Of a stretch of DNA of 64,000 nt, positions 22,730 to 38,240 are shown piece after piece. This DNA is from Drechmeria coniospora (lineage: Eukaryota > Ascomycota > Sordariomycetes > Hypocreales > Ophiocordycipitaceae). Under the pieces are notes generated by a model that saw only the letters and a program-made list of their open reading frames with translations, searched no databases and was not told the origin of the DNA. Position 1 is the first letter of the stretch. Each line of letters begins with the position of its first letter. The translations under genes were made by a program, and so were the position numbers. The DNA lies in assembly GCF_001625195.1 (NCBI RefSeq), contig NC_054389.1:7498520-7562519 (forward strand). Reading direction: 5' to 3'.

Positions 22730-24807
22730 GGTGCACCTCAGAGCTTGTGTGCGCTAGGATCTGTGCATGCCGTACGGAGCACGCCGGAAGCTGTTTGCAC
22801 AAGACTCGAAGGCAACGCTCACTCGTGATCAGCAGCAGGGATCCTCAGTTCCGCATGGGCAACGACAGGCAGGCCATCACCGCGGCACGAGCTCGCACTC
22901 TGGCCCTGGATGTGGTGCAAAAACGGATCCTGCAGGCACCGCGAGGACCAAACGTGGCCATGGCAGCCGATGGAGCCGAGGCGAGGCGAGGCGAGGCGAG
23001 ACGTGAATCCTGGGAGGATTCGATCGGGCCATGATCCATCTTATCAATCTGATAAAATTTGCGGCACCATCACCATACAGTACAAATACATGCACACACA
23101 TACTGTACAGACCATGCATACAGTATAATCAAGTGCCTGCTGTATTGTAATAAATACTCCGTTCAGTACATGTACGGCGCAGCTACAGTGCAGCTAAGCA
23201 CGGAGTACAGGGGCATACAAGTACTGTACTTGTACTTGTCAGTATAACTGTACATGTACGGAGTACGGAGTGCACTGAAGCATACCTAGCATGTACCTGT
23301 ACAGCTGCTTGTAGGTACTTGTAGGGTTGGGGCCTGAGGAAGGAAGATGGCGATGGATGTGGCATTACTTTGCCATCGTGAATTTGCAGATGCGTCAAGG
23401 ACCAGGAAGAGGACAATTTTAATCATTGATTCCAACCAGCACCCTCCAAAGGAATTGCTTCATTACTGCGATCGCTTCGTTGGCGACCACGCCGAGTGCC
23501 TGGATACGCCGCTGTGCACTGAAGCATGTACAAGTAAGTACTGTGCACAACTCGACCTGTACTCCTCCTTCTGTTGCGGAGCCGTGGGTCTGGTTGCCAT
23601 CCCCTGCACAGATCCCCGTCCCCTGAACCCGGTTATCATCATCAGTCCGATCACACTTTGACCCTGGACCATCAGTTTGGTGGTGTACCTGCGGCCCTGA
23701 CACCTTTGCTCGGCAAGCATATCTTCTTGTGGTCTGTCGAGTCCAGGTAGGAATACTCCATCAGCTGCTGACGCCTCATGTGGATTGACTGGGCAGCAAG
23801 CTCTGTACGAATAATTCCCAGAACCCCCCCGGCCGAAGTCCAGCAGCTTCAGCCCGGCATGGGGTCATTACCCTCCTCGTCGGAATAGGCACCTGAATCA
23901 CTATCGGGCAACATGACGATGCATGACGATGGGTGTCTCGTCTCATCCGGGCCTTCAAATTTGAGAATGGGTGACGAGCATTTCCCTGTGCAACGTACAG
24001 GACCTCAACATGGGTCTGTCAGCCCAAAATACAAGTTGCACTCGGCTGACCCTCCGCTGCCACTGCCAGGACTACCTCGGCAGTCATCGTTGTCATGTCG
24101 TTACCCCGGCGGCACCTCCGAAAACTACTCGGATATTTCCCCGGAGTGTGGGAAGTGGTGATCAGGCAGATGCAAATTGCCCAGCCCATGGACCCCAGCC
24201 TGCGGCATGGAATCCTAGGTCTGATCCAACTAGGCGGGAGCTTCCTCACTCGCCCGAGGACTCGAAGAACCCGTGCATCGATCGGATAAAATACGTGCCT
24301 TTGGAACCTATATGCTCCTCATACGGGGACGAAGGGTACTGTGTGACGAGGTGCAGTGGGCTCTCCTGGCGAGGCCTTGGATCTGTCGGGAAGCATTCAA
24401 CGACAAAGGCTCATGTTGCAGCTGTGAACCTACACCTAGGCGCACTTGACAGTAGGCGCTCTAGCGGTTTTGCGGAAACACAACCCTCAGCGTTGGCCCG
24501 ACCAGGGCCCGACAAGAAAAGCATGCCCTTTGACAACATGGGCCATTTCAGCCTGATGATGCAAATGCTTGCAGCATCCCTCGGGGCCAAAAGGACCGGG
24601 AAGTCACAGACAGTTGGACACGGTCCCAAACATCAGGTCCTGCGTTTCCAAAGGATGAGACCACTGGCTGGATACATGGCATTACGCCGCGCCTGTGACC
24701 ATCGTGGCCCAGCTCTCTCTGCACCCTTTTGCGGTCCTTGCCACAGTCTGATGCAAAATCGGAGATCCTAACGGCTTTCCAGATGCTGCGGGCAGTCTTG
24801 CTCTATC

Positions 24808-25152
24808 ATGACCTTGTCGACTGGCATGACAACGGAAGCGAGCTATTCACTCAAGGAGCCATTAGCCCTCTGGAGCGCCGGTCCAGGCATATCGAAGCCC
24901 GTATTTTCGTGGTTTAATTACATGCCTCACTGGATCGGATTCACCATGTATCGTAAACTCGATGAACTCCCTCGTCCTTCTAGATTCCTCACCAATGCCT
25001 ACGCGCAAGGCAAGCGGCAACATGCAACATTGAAGATGAAGGAAGACGCACTTCATCAGCAAGGGGTTTTCGTTATGATGCCTGCTACAACTTCACGCCA
25101 CATGTTCATCTCCGCGACCGACTGCTTTATTTTTTTATCCCCAGATGCATGA
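24808..25152 (+). other. Unassigned open frame, possibly relic coding
   Basis: A 114-codon frame whose middle (about codons 30-75) is aromatic and charged in a protein-like way (for example FSWFNYMPHWIGF), unlike the surrounding low-quality frames. No start context, intron pattern or family is recognised. It might be a leftover exon of a decayed gene or chance. Confidence 0.15.
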
Positions 25153-28100
25153 ACAAGACTGGGCCTTGCGAAGGAGCATCTTGCCACCTTTGCCCTGCGT
25201 CACCAGGGCAATACATTACAATCGTTATCCCGTCATACCCCTTGACCCATGTCGATCGTGATACCTCGACTCGTCGCAAAGATCTGTTTCAACGGTAGCC
25301 TCGCGGCTGCCATTACGCCTCGGAGTCGGCCATGGCGGCTTTGGAGATGAACATACCCTTTGAACCCTGGCAATTTTTGGACTCGAGGACCATGGAGTAG
25401 GACCGATCCTCGAGCCCCCTTGCTCGCCAGCTGATGGCTCCGGAGGCGGAACGAGCCATCTCCTGGAGGCTGGCCTGTGCACAATGACAGCAATCGAATG
25501 CTAGATATTGGCCGCAATGCGGAAAATGCAATTCTGGCCAAAGCTCTCGGCTTCCTTCAATCCGCTTAGGAGTTGAATTTCCTTACTGGATTTCCCGAGC
25601 AGCCAAAGGACTTCCGTTTCATGCAAGGCCTGACTGAACCTTGCATTCAAGGGCATGCCTACCCGGACTCGGTGGGAGTATCTGAGCGCCGACGAGACAA
25701 ACCGCCATGTGGACCTGGTGCCGGCGCGAGCTTGCCGAATCTTGGCACCATGCGTCTGCCGAGATGTTTGACGCTCTCCCTCCCCCTGGCCTTCCGGCGC
25801 TGACCGCAGGCGTCAGGCGTGACATTGACCTGTGCGGTAGCATGGCCAGTCAGTTGCAAGAGGGGAGGGAGAAGGGTTCGCCTGGGAGAGTGATGCTGTC
25901 CGACGAGAACTTGGATAATGCGTTCGCTCACTCCCTTGGATGCACAAGATACTTACGCAGCCCCTTGAGGAAGCAGCAAGGTGACGCCGCGAATCGATTT
26001 TACTTTTCTATTTTTGCTTTACAGGTAAAGGACCAGAAAGAGAACAAACCGTTCCATCGATTCGAATCCGGCCCGCCACAAGATCTTGGTGTATTGCTGC
26101 GACCTCTTCATCTCATCATCCATCATCGGTTCATGGCAAAACACGACCAAATCAATCGCAATAAATAATTACGTCTTGGAAATTCCACAACGTCACCGTT
26201 AAAGCATCTTCCCTGCGTTATCAGTAAAACATTAACCTCCCCCAACCCGCCGCACAGTACCAGGACACCTACAGGTACATGTCCCTGTACAGTACGCGCT
26301 ACGAATTCTTACGGTACTTGCGAGCAAACTCGTGATGGTGAGCCAAAAGTGCAGGAGAAGAAACACACGCCGCCAAGCAAATTTGCGGTATTTAGCAGCC
26401 AGCGGCACCATCAGCTGCCCATGTGCGGATGCGGAGGGCGAGCATCATCGATTCGATGGCACCACCGGTATCCCCGACCCTACAGTACATGTACAGTCGG
26501 TCATTCCACGTCCCGTCAATCTGTGGTGCGGAAACGACGGCTACGCCCGAGCTCGAGCGCTTGAAGCAAAGCCGTTCTGGAGGACAAAGAATCGGACAGG
26601 CAAATCGCATCTGCCGTGCCGCCTCCGAGACGGAGAATAAGGTCGAATACGAGATGAACGATCCGGGATGGCCTACGATGACACCGAGGAAGGCCCCCCG
26701 TGAAAAACTTGTTCCAGCAAACTGCACGGCAACAACCAGCAGGCTCTAGGGTATGGGGACCCTGTTGACCAACACGGTCGCAATCAGGAGCATTCGGATT
26801 GCAAGTGCCAGCTGCCGAACTCGGTGCCTGCGCCTTTTGGGTGACAGTGGACGATTCGCCGATGGACTCATTTGCCGGCGGCTGTTGGCGCGAGAGCAAA
26901 AGCCTGACACCTGTTGCTGAGGGGCCCATGAGGGGAATCGGGGGCCCATCCATCATCAACCGCCGTGGCTTCGGCCCCCGGAACCATGACAGGATCACAC
27001 CATCTCGTTGGTGACGGCAACGACTACCTCCAAGGGGATGGAACGTATCACCAGCAGTCGAGCCCGAGCTCGTTGATAAGCACGCGCAGGGAGTGAGGCC
27101 ATCTCCGTCAGCCACTCGGATCCAGTGCCACCACGATGCATAGCCTTGACCGCATCGTCAGTAGTGACCAACGTTGCAGTTTCTCGATGGGGTAAAGGGG
27201 GTCCCCGATGCGGCAGCCGCTGCAAGAAGGCGATGCCTTGACCTTGGGAGGCTTCTGCACGGCACGCCTTGCCTGCCCGAACGGGGCAAGTCTCCCTCTC
27301 CTTTGCATCGTCCAGTGTCAGTACTATTCAGCATCCAGTCCCAGAGGCCACGGCGAATCTCCCAGTGACCTTGCCTGTCGCACTGGTGCCGGATCGTATA
27401 CGAACTGCATGCAGAGCATAACAACATGGTATCTTGGCACGTGCGGTCCCGAGAAGCCACACGCGCGCACGTACATGTGCTCGCACAGGTAGATGTATGT
27501 TGGTGTTCTCCGTAAGCATGGGAGTCTCAAAATCTCACGCGCCATGCTGATGAATAAAAAAGAAAATTGCCAGCCAACACCGAATGGTCGACTCTGGGGT
27601 CAGCTTCGCTTTCGCGGTAGCGAAAAAAAAGTACATGGAAATATTGATGCATCGGAGCGTTCTGTTTGGGTCGTGCGTGCGAGATCATCATCATATCATC
27701 TCCGGCACCAGCAGCGGCATCAGACGGCGATGACGGGACCGGGGACGTTCAATGGGCCAGTTGGCTGGTGCCGATGACGAAAACCTCGTGTCAATCCTTT
27801 CTCGAAACGGTGACCCCGTCGGCCGCGATTCGGACTCGCCATCGATCAATTGTGACCGTCGACTATCCCAATCTCTGACCTGCACCAGCTGAGCTGCCCC
27901 AAAGAGGCAAGTCTTCTATACTTGTGTGCCGATAATGGCATTGTGCACTGGCGGCCAGCGACACCGACATCGACACCGACAGGCAGCAGGGACGCAACAC
28001 CAACGGCGGCGTCAAGGCACACCGCCGCCGCTACCGTCGCGTACTCACATGACGTCGGTAGCGTCCATCATCCATCATTCGGAAGCACATTTCTTGCGCT

Positions 28101-28626
28101 GTAGCATGTTTTGCGGATCAATCACGACTAGGCAGAGTGATGAAGGAGCAGTTCCTTAACGAGCCATCTGCTGTTATCGGCACGGATAAAGCGGCTAGAA
28201 GATATCACCTACAAACGCGTTCGGTCCTGGCCCGCGAAGCGCGACGTCATTGAGGGCATGCACCAGGCCTTGATTACGGGTCAGAGTTTATTGACATGCA
28301 TTGTTGCCGATGATCATGCAGCGGCTGCGGCAACGTTCTAAAATTAACCGCCATAAAGGCGGACATGCACTGCACATGTAAGTGATTAGTGCATGTACCA
28401 CGTTTGGAAGCCCTGTTGGCGAGCGGAGTTGGCATATGGATGAGGCAGCTGGAGAAGCTGCATGTACATGCATCGAGTCATCAAACTTGTTGATCGCCCC
28501 CCTTTCCCTTTTCCCTTTCCCCTGCCACCCCCTTGCCTGCCGGCAGCGGGCTGGCTAAAGTTCCCCGTGGTAGGATTTTGTTGCTAAAGCATTGGGCAGA
28601 GTGACTGGAAAGCTGAGCCAGCATCC

Positions 28627-28697
28627 ATGGCGGCCAGCAGATGGAGAAGTTTCCAAAGCTTCGTTCGACCGATGCTGCTGTGCATGCTGGCCGCCAT
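28627..28697. repeat. 13-bp perfect inverted repeat
   Basis: ATGGCGGCCAGCA at 28627-28639 is matched by its exact reverse complement at 28685-28697, with a 45-bp loop. It is not next to a recognised gene. Confidence 0.7.
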
Positions 28698-30151
28698 TGG
28701 CATGAACGATTCTTCTCGTGGTAAGCACTACGCGCTCTAATCAGACGCCAATGTCAGCCTTAGAGTACACCCCAGTGCTCCCAGGTCTGATGCCTGCTTC
28801 GCAGCCGCAACTTTGCGGCCACCTCATGGACGCAGCCGACCGTGGTGTGTCTCTGTGGCAGCGGCAACGACGTCAACGCACCAAGGTAGGATCATCGCGC
28901 GAAAACAAGACCAACCCAACTGGAGACGGGGCCGAGGCCCCATTCGAATGCCGAAACTACCAGCCGTATGATGCGTAACGATGCGCCCAAGCTCGCATGC
29001 CCGTTGCCTGCTCCGGCCGCCCCACGACAGATTGACGGATTTATGGGGGCACGGGGCGAACGACCCGGGTGCTGGGAGGAACAGACGTGTACGTCGCAAT
29101 TTTGGCCCCCTTTTGCCATGCTCTGCAAGGCCATGCGCTGTCCGCAGGTATCGACGTTGGCGCCCCTGCACATACATGCAAGACCGCCTGCATGTGCGAG
29201 ACAGGGGCCTCAACTCTGTTGGTCCGGCACCGGAAACCCGTACTGGGGCCGACTCCTTTCCCTCGCCTCACATGTTCAACCAGCCCTTTCGCGCTCCTGC
29301 CCCGAGTGCGACTTGCTTGGTTCGGAAACCAACTGCACAATCATGCATGCTGATGCCAGCTGCGAGGCATGCCGGACTCGCGCCCTCTCGTCGCGTGCAC
29401 GCGCGATTATCGATTCATCTCCGCCGGCATGCTGGTCACTTTCCTCCGTCTTTCTGGCCATCTGGGGCCGTTTGCTGCCTTGGCCTGTGGCATGGCCCGC
29501 CGGTCGTTGCGGCGTGGCGGCACCGGAACCTTCCCCGGCCGGCGCCGACATGCCAGCGAATGGTTGGCCTCGTCGGCGGCGCTGGCGGCGTCGGTCTGAC
29601 GGCATCGCCCGCCGAGATTTTCGTTCACCTCGCAACCCTTTCGCCCAGCCACTTCATCTATTTTTTTTGCACCTTGCGAGTTAACCTTAAGTTGATTCTT
29701 CACTAAATCCAGGCACAGGACGACGGACAGGTCGTCGGCCCCCCCTTTTTCGCCTCGCCTCGCCTCCCCTCCATCACGACCCCCTCTTTGACGCCGTGAG
29801 CGGGCTCACTTGCTGGACTCGGAAGCTCCAGCGCCTATGCTCCTTTAGGTAGGTAGCTGCCGCCTGTCGCCGCCGAGCTGGACCGAGATGGCAGTTGGCG
29901 AGCTGGGTCCCGGTCGCGTCAGACTCATCGCATCGGCGCCCAATCAGGCCTCTTCGGTGCCGGGATCAACACTCACATGAGATAGCTGCCGCGCAGGAGC
30001 CATGGGCGCGAAGACGACCACCTACTGGAAAGGGGGCGCGTGGGACGCCGATCGTGGACGGGAACCCACCTGCCGGCAACGTGGGAGTCGAGTTGACGCC
30101 GCTTCCGGCATCGGCTCGACCATCACGACATCTGCTCGACTGCGACGCTGA

Positions 30152-31762
<1,611 letters not shown>

Positions 31763-33265
31763 AGCAGGACGGGCAGGGGGACGCACATGCAGAGGGGGGG
31801 GGAGGTGCTCCTTGACACTTGTATATATTTCCACTTCTCCCTTTCCCTAGCTTGCTTTCTCCGCCTTGCCTTGACCGGTTCTATGACGGATTGCTCACTC
31901 ACTTGCCGGCGAATAATGATTTCGAACTCTACATTCATGCGTATATGAGAAGTAGCCTAGTTAACTGCACATACTATATAAAGCTACAGTTGAATAAGCA
32001 ATCCATTCATCATCCCGAGGGTAAGTAGAATTGTCGAAGATGGACTCTCTGCTCTCGCTTCAACCCACCATATCGCAATCATTGCCTGCCGTTGTCTCGT
32101 GCCTTGTTGAAGGTCAATAGCGCAGCCGAATCGCAGATCCATTCCCCTGTAGCTCAACTGGCAGAGCGTCAGACTGTTAATCTGGAGGTCGGAAGTTCGA
32201 TCCTTCCCGGGGGAGTTGTTTTATTCTTTTGTCTCGTGGAGAATTTTTTTTTTTTTTGCCCAGCAGGAGAATGACGGTGAATTTTCGGCGACGTACGGAG
32301 TAAGAATGGGAGGCAACCTTGTTTTATACAAGTGCTGAACCAGTATAAACCAGTATAATGAATTAAACCACAGTATAAAGACTAAAGTAATAAGTGCTCC
32401 GTACGGAGCACAGAGTATGGGAGAGGGAATGCAAGTACAGTAGCACTTGCAATAAATATATGCATTATTTCCCGGCGGTCCCCGCCGACTGTAAATAACT
32501 GTTTAATATTACGGAGTACTCCGTACTTGTCTAATATCAAGTGTACATGAACCGTACGGGGTAACTACACGATTGTCAAAATATTGACGCTGCCTGCCAA
32601 TACTAATGTACTTCTCAGTGCGAGGCATTCTTATAATACTGTTTGATATAACTATAGCGTACTTCCTTACACATACATGTATGAAAAGAGTATGTACATA
32701 CAGTAGAGTAGGTGTGTGTGTACTGTGATTGTAAGAATAAGGTTTTTGTAGGATTGAAATATGACATGCCATACCCCATTGTGAAGCTCACAAAACGCAA
32801 CTACAGTACTCGCAGATGAAGTACGAATACAATACGTACAAGTAGGGCGAATACAATAGAATTGACCCGACACCAAGTCTGTCGAGATGAAGGATATCTC
32901 GAGTGTGTAGGACTTTGCGCAGAATTCTACTCTTCTCCACCAACGACCACATCCACACCTGAGAGCTGGATAATTTTACTCAATGGCCTGTGGATATGCT
33001 GTATGTATATGATCTTCGATTTTTGCAGGTCAGATATTTAAAGTACGCCTAAGTAATGCGTCGTCTGTCTGCTGTAACTCTCTCACCTCACCGTACGAGT
33101 CAACGGGAATCACAAAGGATGGGCTGCCTTGGTTTCGTATGATACGAGGGTCAATTTTTGTACCACAACTTCCTGCAGGGATTCTTCCTTCCGCGTCAAG
33201 TACGCTTGAACGCCGTCAGGGGAGGCCATTCGTGCTCAAATTGATTTGCTCAACCCCATATCGCC
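31763..33265. other. Intergenic DNA around tRNA-Asn
   Basis: Apart from the tRNA gene there is only AT-rich spacer with many GTAC-type motifs, including TACGGAGTACTCCGTA at 32511-32526 and related copies near 32292 and 32400. TATTTAAAG at 33044-33052 could be the TATA element of the S28 gene about 215 bp downstream. Confidence 0.5.
32143..32215 (+). tRNA. tRNA-Asn (anticodon GUU), intronless
   Basis: A full cloverleaf folds by eye. The acceptor stem is TCCCCTG (32143-32149) with CGGGGGA (32208-32214) and discriminator G. The D stem is GCTC/GAGC. The anticodon stem is TCAGA/TCTGG with loop CTGTTAA and anticodon GTT at 32176-32178. The T stem is GGAAG/CTTCC around TTCGATC. CCA is not encoded, as usual in eukaryotes, and a T run follows downstream at about 32247 in addition to TTGTTTTATT right after the gene. 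Confidence 0.97.
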
Positions 33266-35011
33266 ATGCACATGAGGGGTCTCGCGACCCTTGTGGCAGC
33301 TTTGGTAGTCACAGTCGCAGGCGGAGATGTTTTCGCGATTCGGCGTCGTGCTACCTCTGCTTCCGCTGCCGCCGAGGCGTTGAAAGTCGAGCCACACGAT
33401 GCGTCGTTTGCACCCAAAGTCGACCGATATCCAACTATCAAGGCCTATAATCTCTCGGTTCCCATCGATCACTTCCAACACGACTCCCGCTACGAGCCAC
33501 ATGCGGATGGCTACTTCGACCTGCGGTACTGGCTCGACACATCCAACTACAAGGAGGGTGGTCCCATAATCGTCCTCCATGGTGGCGAGATAACCGGTCA
33601 GAGAAGTCTGTCGGTCCTCGATCATGGCATCGTCTCCATGCTGACCAAAGCCACCGACAGTGTTGGTCTCGTCTTGGAGCATCGCTACTATGGCACCAGC
33701 TTTCCGACTCCAAACGTCACGGTCGAGAATCTCCGGTTCCTATCAACCGAGCAGGGCCTTGCCGACATAGCCTACTTTGCCACGCACGTGGACCTCCCCG
33801 GACTTGAGAACTACAACCTCACGGCACCTGACACGCCTTGGATCATCTACGGGGGATCCTACGGCGGAGCCCTGGCGGCATTTGCTCGGAAGGTGTATCC
33901 AGATGTGATCTGGGGTGCCATCTCGTCTTCGGGCGTATTGGCTGCCGTTGATGACTTCTGGCAGTTTTACGAGGCCGCGCGCCACTTTGCACCGGGGGAT
34001 TGCTCTCCCACTCAGCAGAAGCTAGTCCAGGTCATCGACGCCATGCTATTCAGCAAAGACGGTCGTGATTCCGATGCAATTAAGCAACTGTTTGGCCTTG
34101 ACGAGCTATTGGACGACGAGTTTGCCCAATTTTTGAGCTACGAGATTGGACAGCTCGCTCGTGTCAACTGGGATCCCGACCGGAGCAGTACCACGTTCGC
34201 CGACTACTGCACAACCATCACGTCGGATACCCTTCTGTTTCAAAACACGACCTACCTTCTCCCCGAGGTGGAGCGCGCCATTACCCTGGCAGGCTATCAT
34301 AGGGAGGTAGAGGTGCTGTCGACGCGAATGCTCAACTGGATCGGCCATGTTAGAGAGGAGGTCTCGAAGGCCCATGGGAATACTTCGCTGCGAGAAGCCG
34401 CGTCTGCTCGCTTTTACGAGGGCCGTACGGACTTGAGCGCTGATTGGTATCAAATCTGGACTTATCAGACATGCACCGAGTAAGTAATTTCGATTTCGAC
34501 GTTGACTTGATCGCATCAGCACTGACTGTTGGCAACGTGTAGATGGGGATTCTTCATGACTGGAGAGGGCACCCCTGAAGACCAACTTCCCATGGTCTCT
34601 CGCGCATATACGTACGATTACTCAAGCATATTATGCCGCAAACTTTTCAACATTACAAGCCCGCCTAATGTTCAAGCGATTAACAAGTTTGGTGGCTTCA
34701 ACTTCAGCTTTCCACGCGTCGCCCTTATTGACGGCGCTCAAGATCCCTGGCGCGCTGCCAGCCCACACGCTCTGGGTCTGCCCGGTCGCGTTTCCAACTC
34801 GTCAGAGCCGTTCATTCTCATCGACCCGGCCGTACACCACTGGGATAAGAACGGCCTCAAGGCCGACAAGGCGAAGCTCGGGCTACCGCCCAATCACGTG
34901 GTAGAGGTACAGGCGATGGAGGTTGATATTTTGAAAGCGTGGCTGGAGGAGTTTGACACGACGAGACGCAAGAAGCACAAAGATCGAAACCTGCATTTGA
35001 CGTGGAGCTGA
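33266..35011 (+). CDS. Secreted serine carboxypeptidase, family S28
   Basis: Two exons, 33266-34479 and 34543-35011, with a GTAAGT...GTGTAG intron splitting one Glu codon, give 560 aa ending in TGA. A signal peptide spans about residues 1-24; Met3 is an alternative start. Family S28 (prolyl/Pro-X carboxypeptidase-like) is shown by the GGP-IIVLHGGE region, LEHRYYGTSFP, the nucleophile motif GGSYGG (Ser198), then DGAQDPW (Asp472) and the VHHWD His near 503. Several N-glycosylation sequons are present. Such enzymes remove C-terminal residues after proline and help digest collagen-like or proline-rich host protein at acid pH. It is tail-to-tail with the S41 gene. Confidence 0.92.
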
Positions 35012-35585
35012 ATATCGACGTGAATATCGACGGAGAAAACAAGTCAATTACACGACTTTGCCATTCTGGGGAAAGAAGGCATGCAGACTCGATGACGAGA
35101 TCCGCACAATTGCAAATAGACGAACTTGAGTATATCTATGCAAAGTTGACCAGGAATATTCGAATAACGGCTAGATTCTGGAGAGTATTTCATCATCGCA
35201 TCGGATATATAAATGTCTAGTTGCAGTGACGTTCTTGACCAAGCAATCATGGCATCCTAGCCACGCAATAAATGCAACATGAATTCTAACAGGTAACGAA
35301 GATGATATTGGTTTCAGTGTATGATCGCTTTTGAAACTGACTAGAGAGGGTTTTCTGCTTTTTTCATCACCATCAGATTGCCCAACTTAGTACACACAAT
35401 CAGCGTCGCTTTCAAATCCTTTGGCCGAGCCTCTATTTTGTATGTAGCGTGGGTCCCTCGCCCCAAGTCGCTGAATTTTGGCATCGACACCATGCAACAG
35501 AGGCATGAGAAACGGAGGATAACATGCTCATCGACTCTATCGATTCCTTTTGAACAGTAAGGATACCCATTCAGACCCTGTAGCT
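35012..35585. other. Convergent spacer, S28 to S41 genes
   Basis: Nothing is seen beyond 3' flanks of two converging genes. Confidence 0.5.
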
Positions 35586-38240
35586 TTATTTCGACGAATC
35601 ATCGGAAATCTGCCAGTCCTTGACGGCAACCTTGAAGGTTGCCACAGTCCTGGTAATCAAGGGTTCAATAAGGACTCCACCAGGATGTCCATACCGCCGA
35701 TTTACGTTAACCAACTTGTCGTTGGTAACGTTAAAGTTCCCGTCAGCACATTGCGCACGCAGTTGAATATCTACGAGGTGAGATCAACATGTTAGCATCA
35801 CCATCTCGAATTCACGCCGAAGGTGGCCTACCTTGGACCGTGAATTCGTTGCTCGTATCATCGTTCTTCCCCCATAAAATTCCAGTGGCGGTAAGGTGAA
35901 GTTTTCGAATATCGCGAATGTTCATCGTTTCGGAACCAAAGCCAACCTTTACCCATGTGTTGAATCCCGGCTCAGGGCTTCGAGCAATGGAAACAACGGC
36001 ATGGCCGTTGTTAGGACCCTCTATATCCACACCGATTTCATCTTCAGTTCCTGAGTTCGGGTCATTCGATAGTTTGATGCCAAGCTCGAGATTCTTAATC
36101 TCGTTGCAGCGATTTTTGGTCGGGTGATTCTTTATGCCTCCGTAGGCGCACTTGGCCCCGTTAAACGCAGCATTCGCCGCCGCCTTCCAAACCTCGGACC
36201 CTTCCAACATCATAGGCATAGTCCAGTAAAGGCGGCAGTCTGCGTTGCTGGTTACGAACTGCGTTGGCATCCCGTCCTTGATATGCTTCTCCTGGATCCA
36301 GTCTGCCGAGTTTACCGTTGCGTACGCGGATCGACGTATAGGTGCGTCGCTAAACCTTTCAAGGACGCTGCTTCTTTCGGGATCTGCCGTCGAGTCTTTT
36401 GCCCGTTGCACGGCCTCGTAGAGCGACCGGAAGGGTATCAGAAGGCCGCCCTTACTTCCACCAGCTCCCTGCATCGGACTTGGCTTGGGACGTCCCCCCA
36501 TGGCAATCGTCTTGACGCCATGGGCGCTGAGCTGCTCCGAGAAAAAGGCACATGCAGAGTTGCAGACTCCATCGTGGATTATAACAATATTCTCGGGGTG
36601 AAAGCGCAGCACGCCTGCGGTGGCCAGCTGTCCGTGGCCAGTGATTTCCATGCCAATGCCATATTTCTTGTTCGTCGTAACCAGCGGCTCGTTGAGATCC
36701 CAGCGATAGAGGGACGTGTAGTTGGTTCCCTTGAAGAGATGAGGCGAGAATTTATCGTCGAATTTCTCAAACTTTCCATTCTCCGTGTTGACGCCAAATC
36801 GATAGTTGGTATACCACAGACTCCAATCCCAGGCCGCATACGTGTCCTTTGTCGTCAAAGGGTCAACATCGGCAATCCGCTCCTCCGTGCTGCTTGCTAG
36901 AGCGAGGGCCTCCTCGCTGATCTTGTTGCGAAAGTAGTAGTCCTCTTCCACATCGGGTGCCACTTGGTGCAACAGGTCGATGGCTTGCAAGGAGAGACCG
37001 CCTATATTCGACTGTACATCGATAACTAGCTTAGTCTTTCCATCCTTGGCGGCCTTTTCCAAGAAATCGCGGCATACGGACTGAAACTCGGTAGGCTTGT
37101 TGCTGTTGAAGGTGGTCAGGGAAAGAACGGCAACATCCTCGAGACCATCGCCTTTAAGGTAATAGCCGGAAACAATGAGATCCGAGGTGGCCATTTCAGG
37201 CACGGGATATTCGGGAAATTTACTGTCATTGGCTGCAGGCAAAGACGGGAATGTGTAGATGTAAGGATGCTTTTGCGGTATGTCCCTCGGGTTGTATTTT
37301 TGACTGCAGAACATGTCGTAAACAGCAACTCCATCCCTAAGATACCTCCAGTTTTCGTTGAGAACGGCCATGTTGGCCACCCTCTCTGACTCTTGATAAC
37401 CCTCATAGGTAAACCTGGTCATCGGGCCTGGGTACTTGACGCCTATGTTATTGAAGGCATAAGCGAAGTTTCCCATCACCCCGAATTTGCTGTGCGTGGA
37501 CCGCTGGAAAAACATGGAGTTGTAGCCGGCATCGACATCAGTCCACTCGGTGCCGTTCGCGGCTATCGACTCGATGAAGCTGGCGGCATCGATACCGTTG
37601 ATGGCGGTGATGATCGGTGCCGTATCCGGGGACTTTTCGACGTGGGCTGCCCCGTGGTGCGTGCTCGTTAGCCATGGTGGAGGCAGCGTCAAGGGCGCGG
37701 CTTACAGTGACGCTTGATGACGGGCGGCGAGGTTCCGTCCTCGCTGACGGACACTATGCTGCCTATGCGGATCCACGTCACGGCCTTGGCCAGAAGGTCT
37801 GGCATGAACTGGAAGTGACTGTCGTGGCCGGGCTCGAAGACGGTCTCCAGCAAGTCCACCTGGAAGGCGTATTCGCCGCCGTATTCTTTCGCCACCAGCT
37901 TCCGTCTCACCTCGGCGAGGTTGGCGAAAACATCGTAGGCAGGGAACGGGTAGCCGGGAGGCGGATCTGCCTTGTAGGCCGTGTCCGACTAGAATTCGAG
38001 GTACGGCTTGAGCGAGTCGACAAGCTCGAGTGCCGCCGTCGTGTGGAGAGGCACGGAGTTGAGGCAGTCGTACGCCAGGCTCGCCCGCACCGTCGGCGGG
38101 CCCTCTCGACGGGAGTCGATGTGTTGTCTCCACGAGTCGCTGACCTCGGCGCAGGCATTTGTTGAGCGACTTGTCACCGCTGCAGCGGCGGCGGCGGCGG
38201 CCAGGACCAGGCCGGTCGCGACGAAGCGCCCGTTGTGCAT
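35586..38240 (-). pseudogene. S41-type (CPAF-like) secreted peptidase interrupted by an in-frame UAG
   Basis: The model has exons 38240-37706, 37646-35832 and 35770-35586, with donors GTAAGC and GTAGGC. Read through, it is about 844 residues. It starts with a signal peptide and the conserved region CLNSVPLHTTAALELVDSLK. A TAG at 37991-37989 (codon 84) then interrupts it, yet the same frame continues without a break into SDTAYKADPPPGYPFPA, the expected next block of this family. A Gln codon is normal at this place in relatives as I recall them, so one C-to-T change (CAG to TAG) would explain it. The TTCTAG bases look like an acceptor, but no donor at a workable distance keeps the conserved upstream block. 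The peptidase domain follows with HDGVCNSACAFFSEQL holding the Ser nucleophile. Either a recent pseudogene or a base-call error. Confidence 0.75.

Noticed and set aside
23971..24771. 266-codon ORF in the gene-free tract
   Set aside because: No domain, uneven composition, overlapping frames on both strands and no splice or promoter context.
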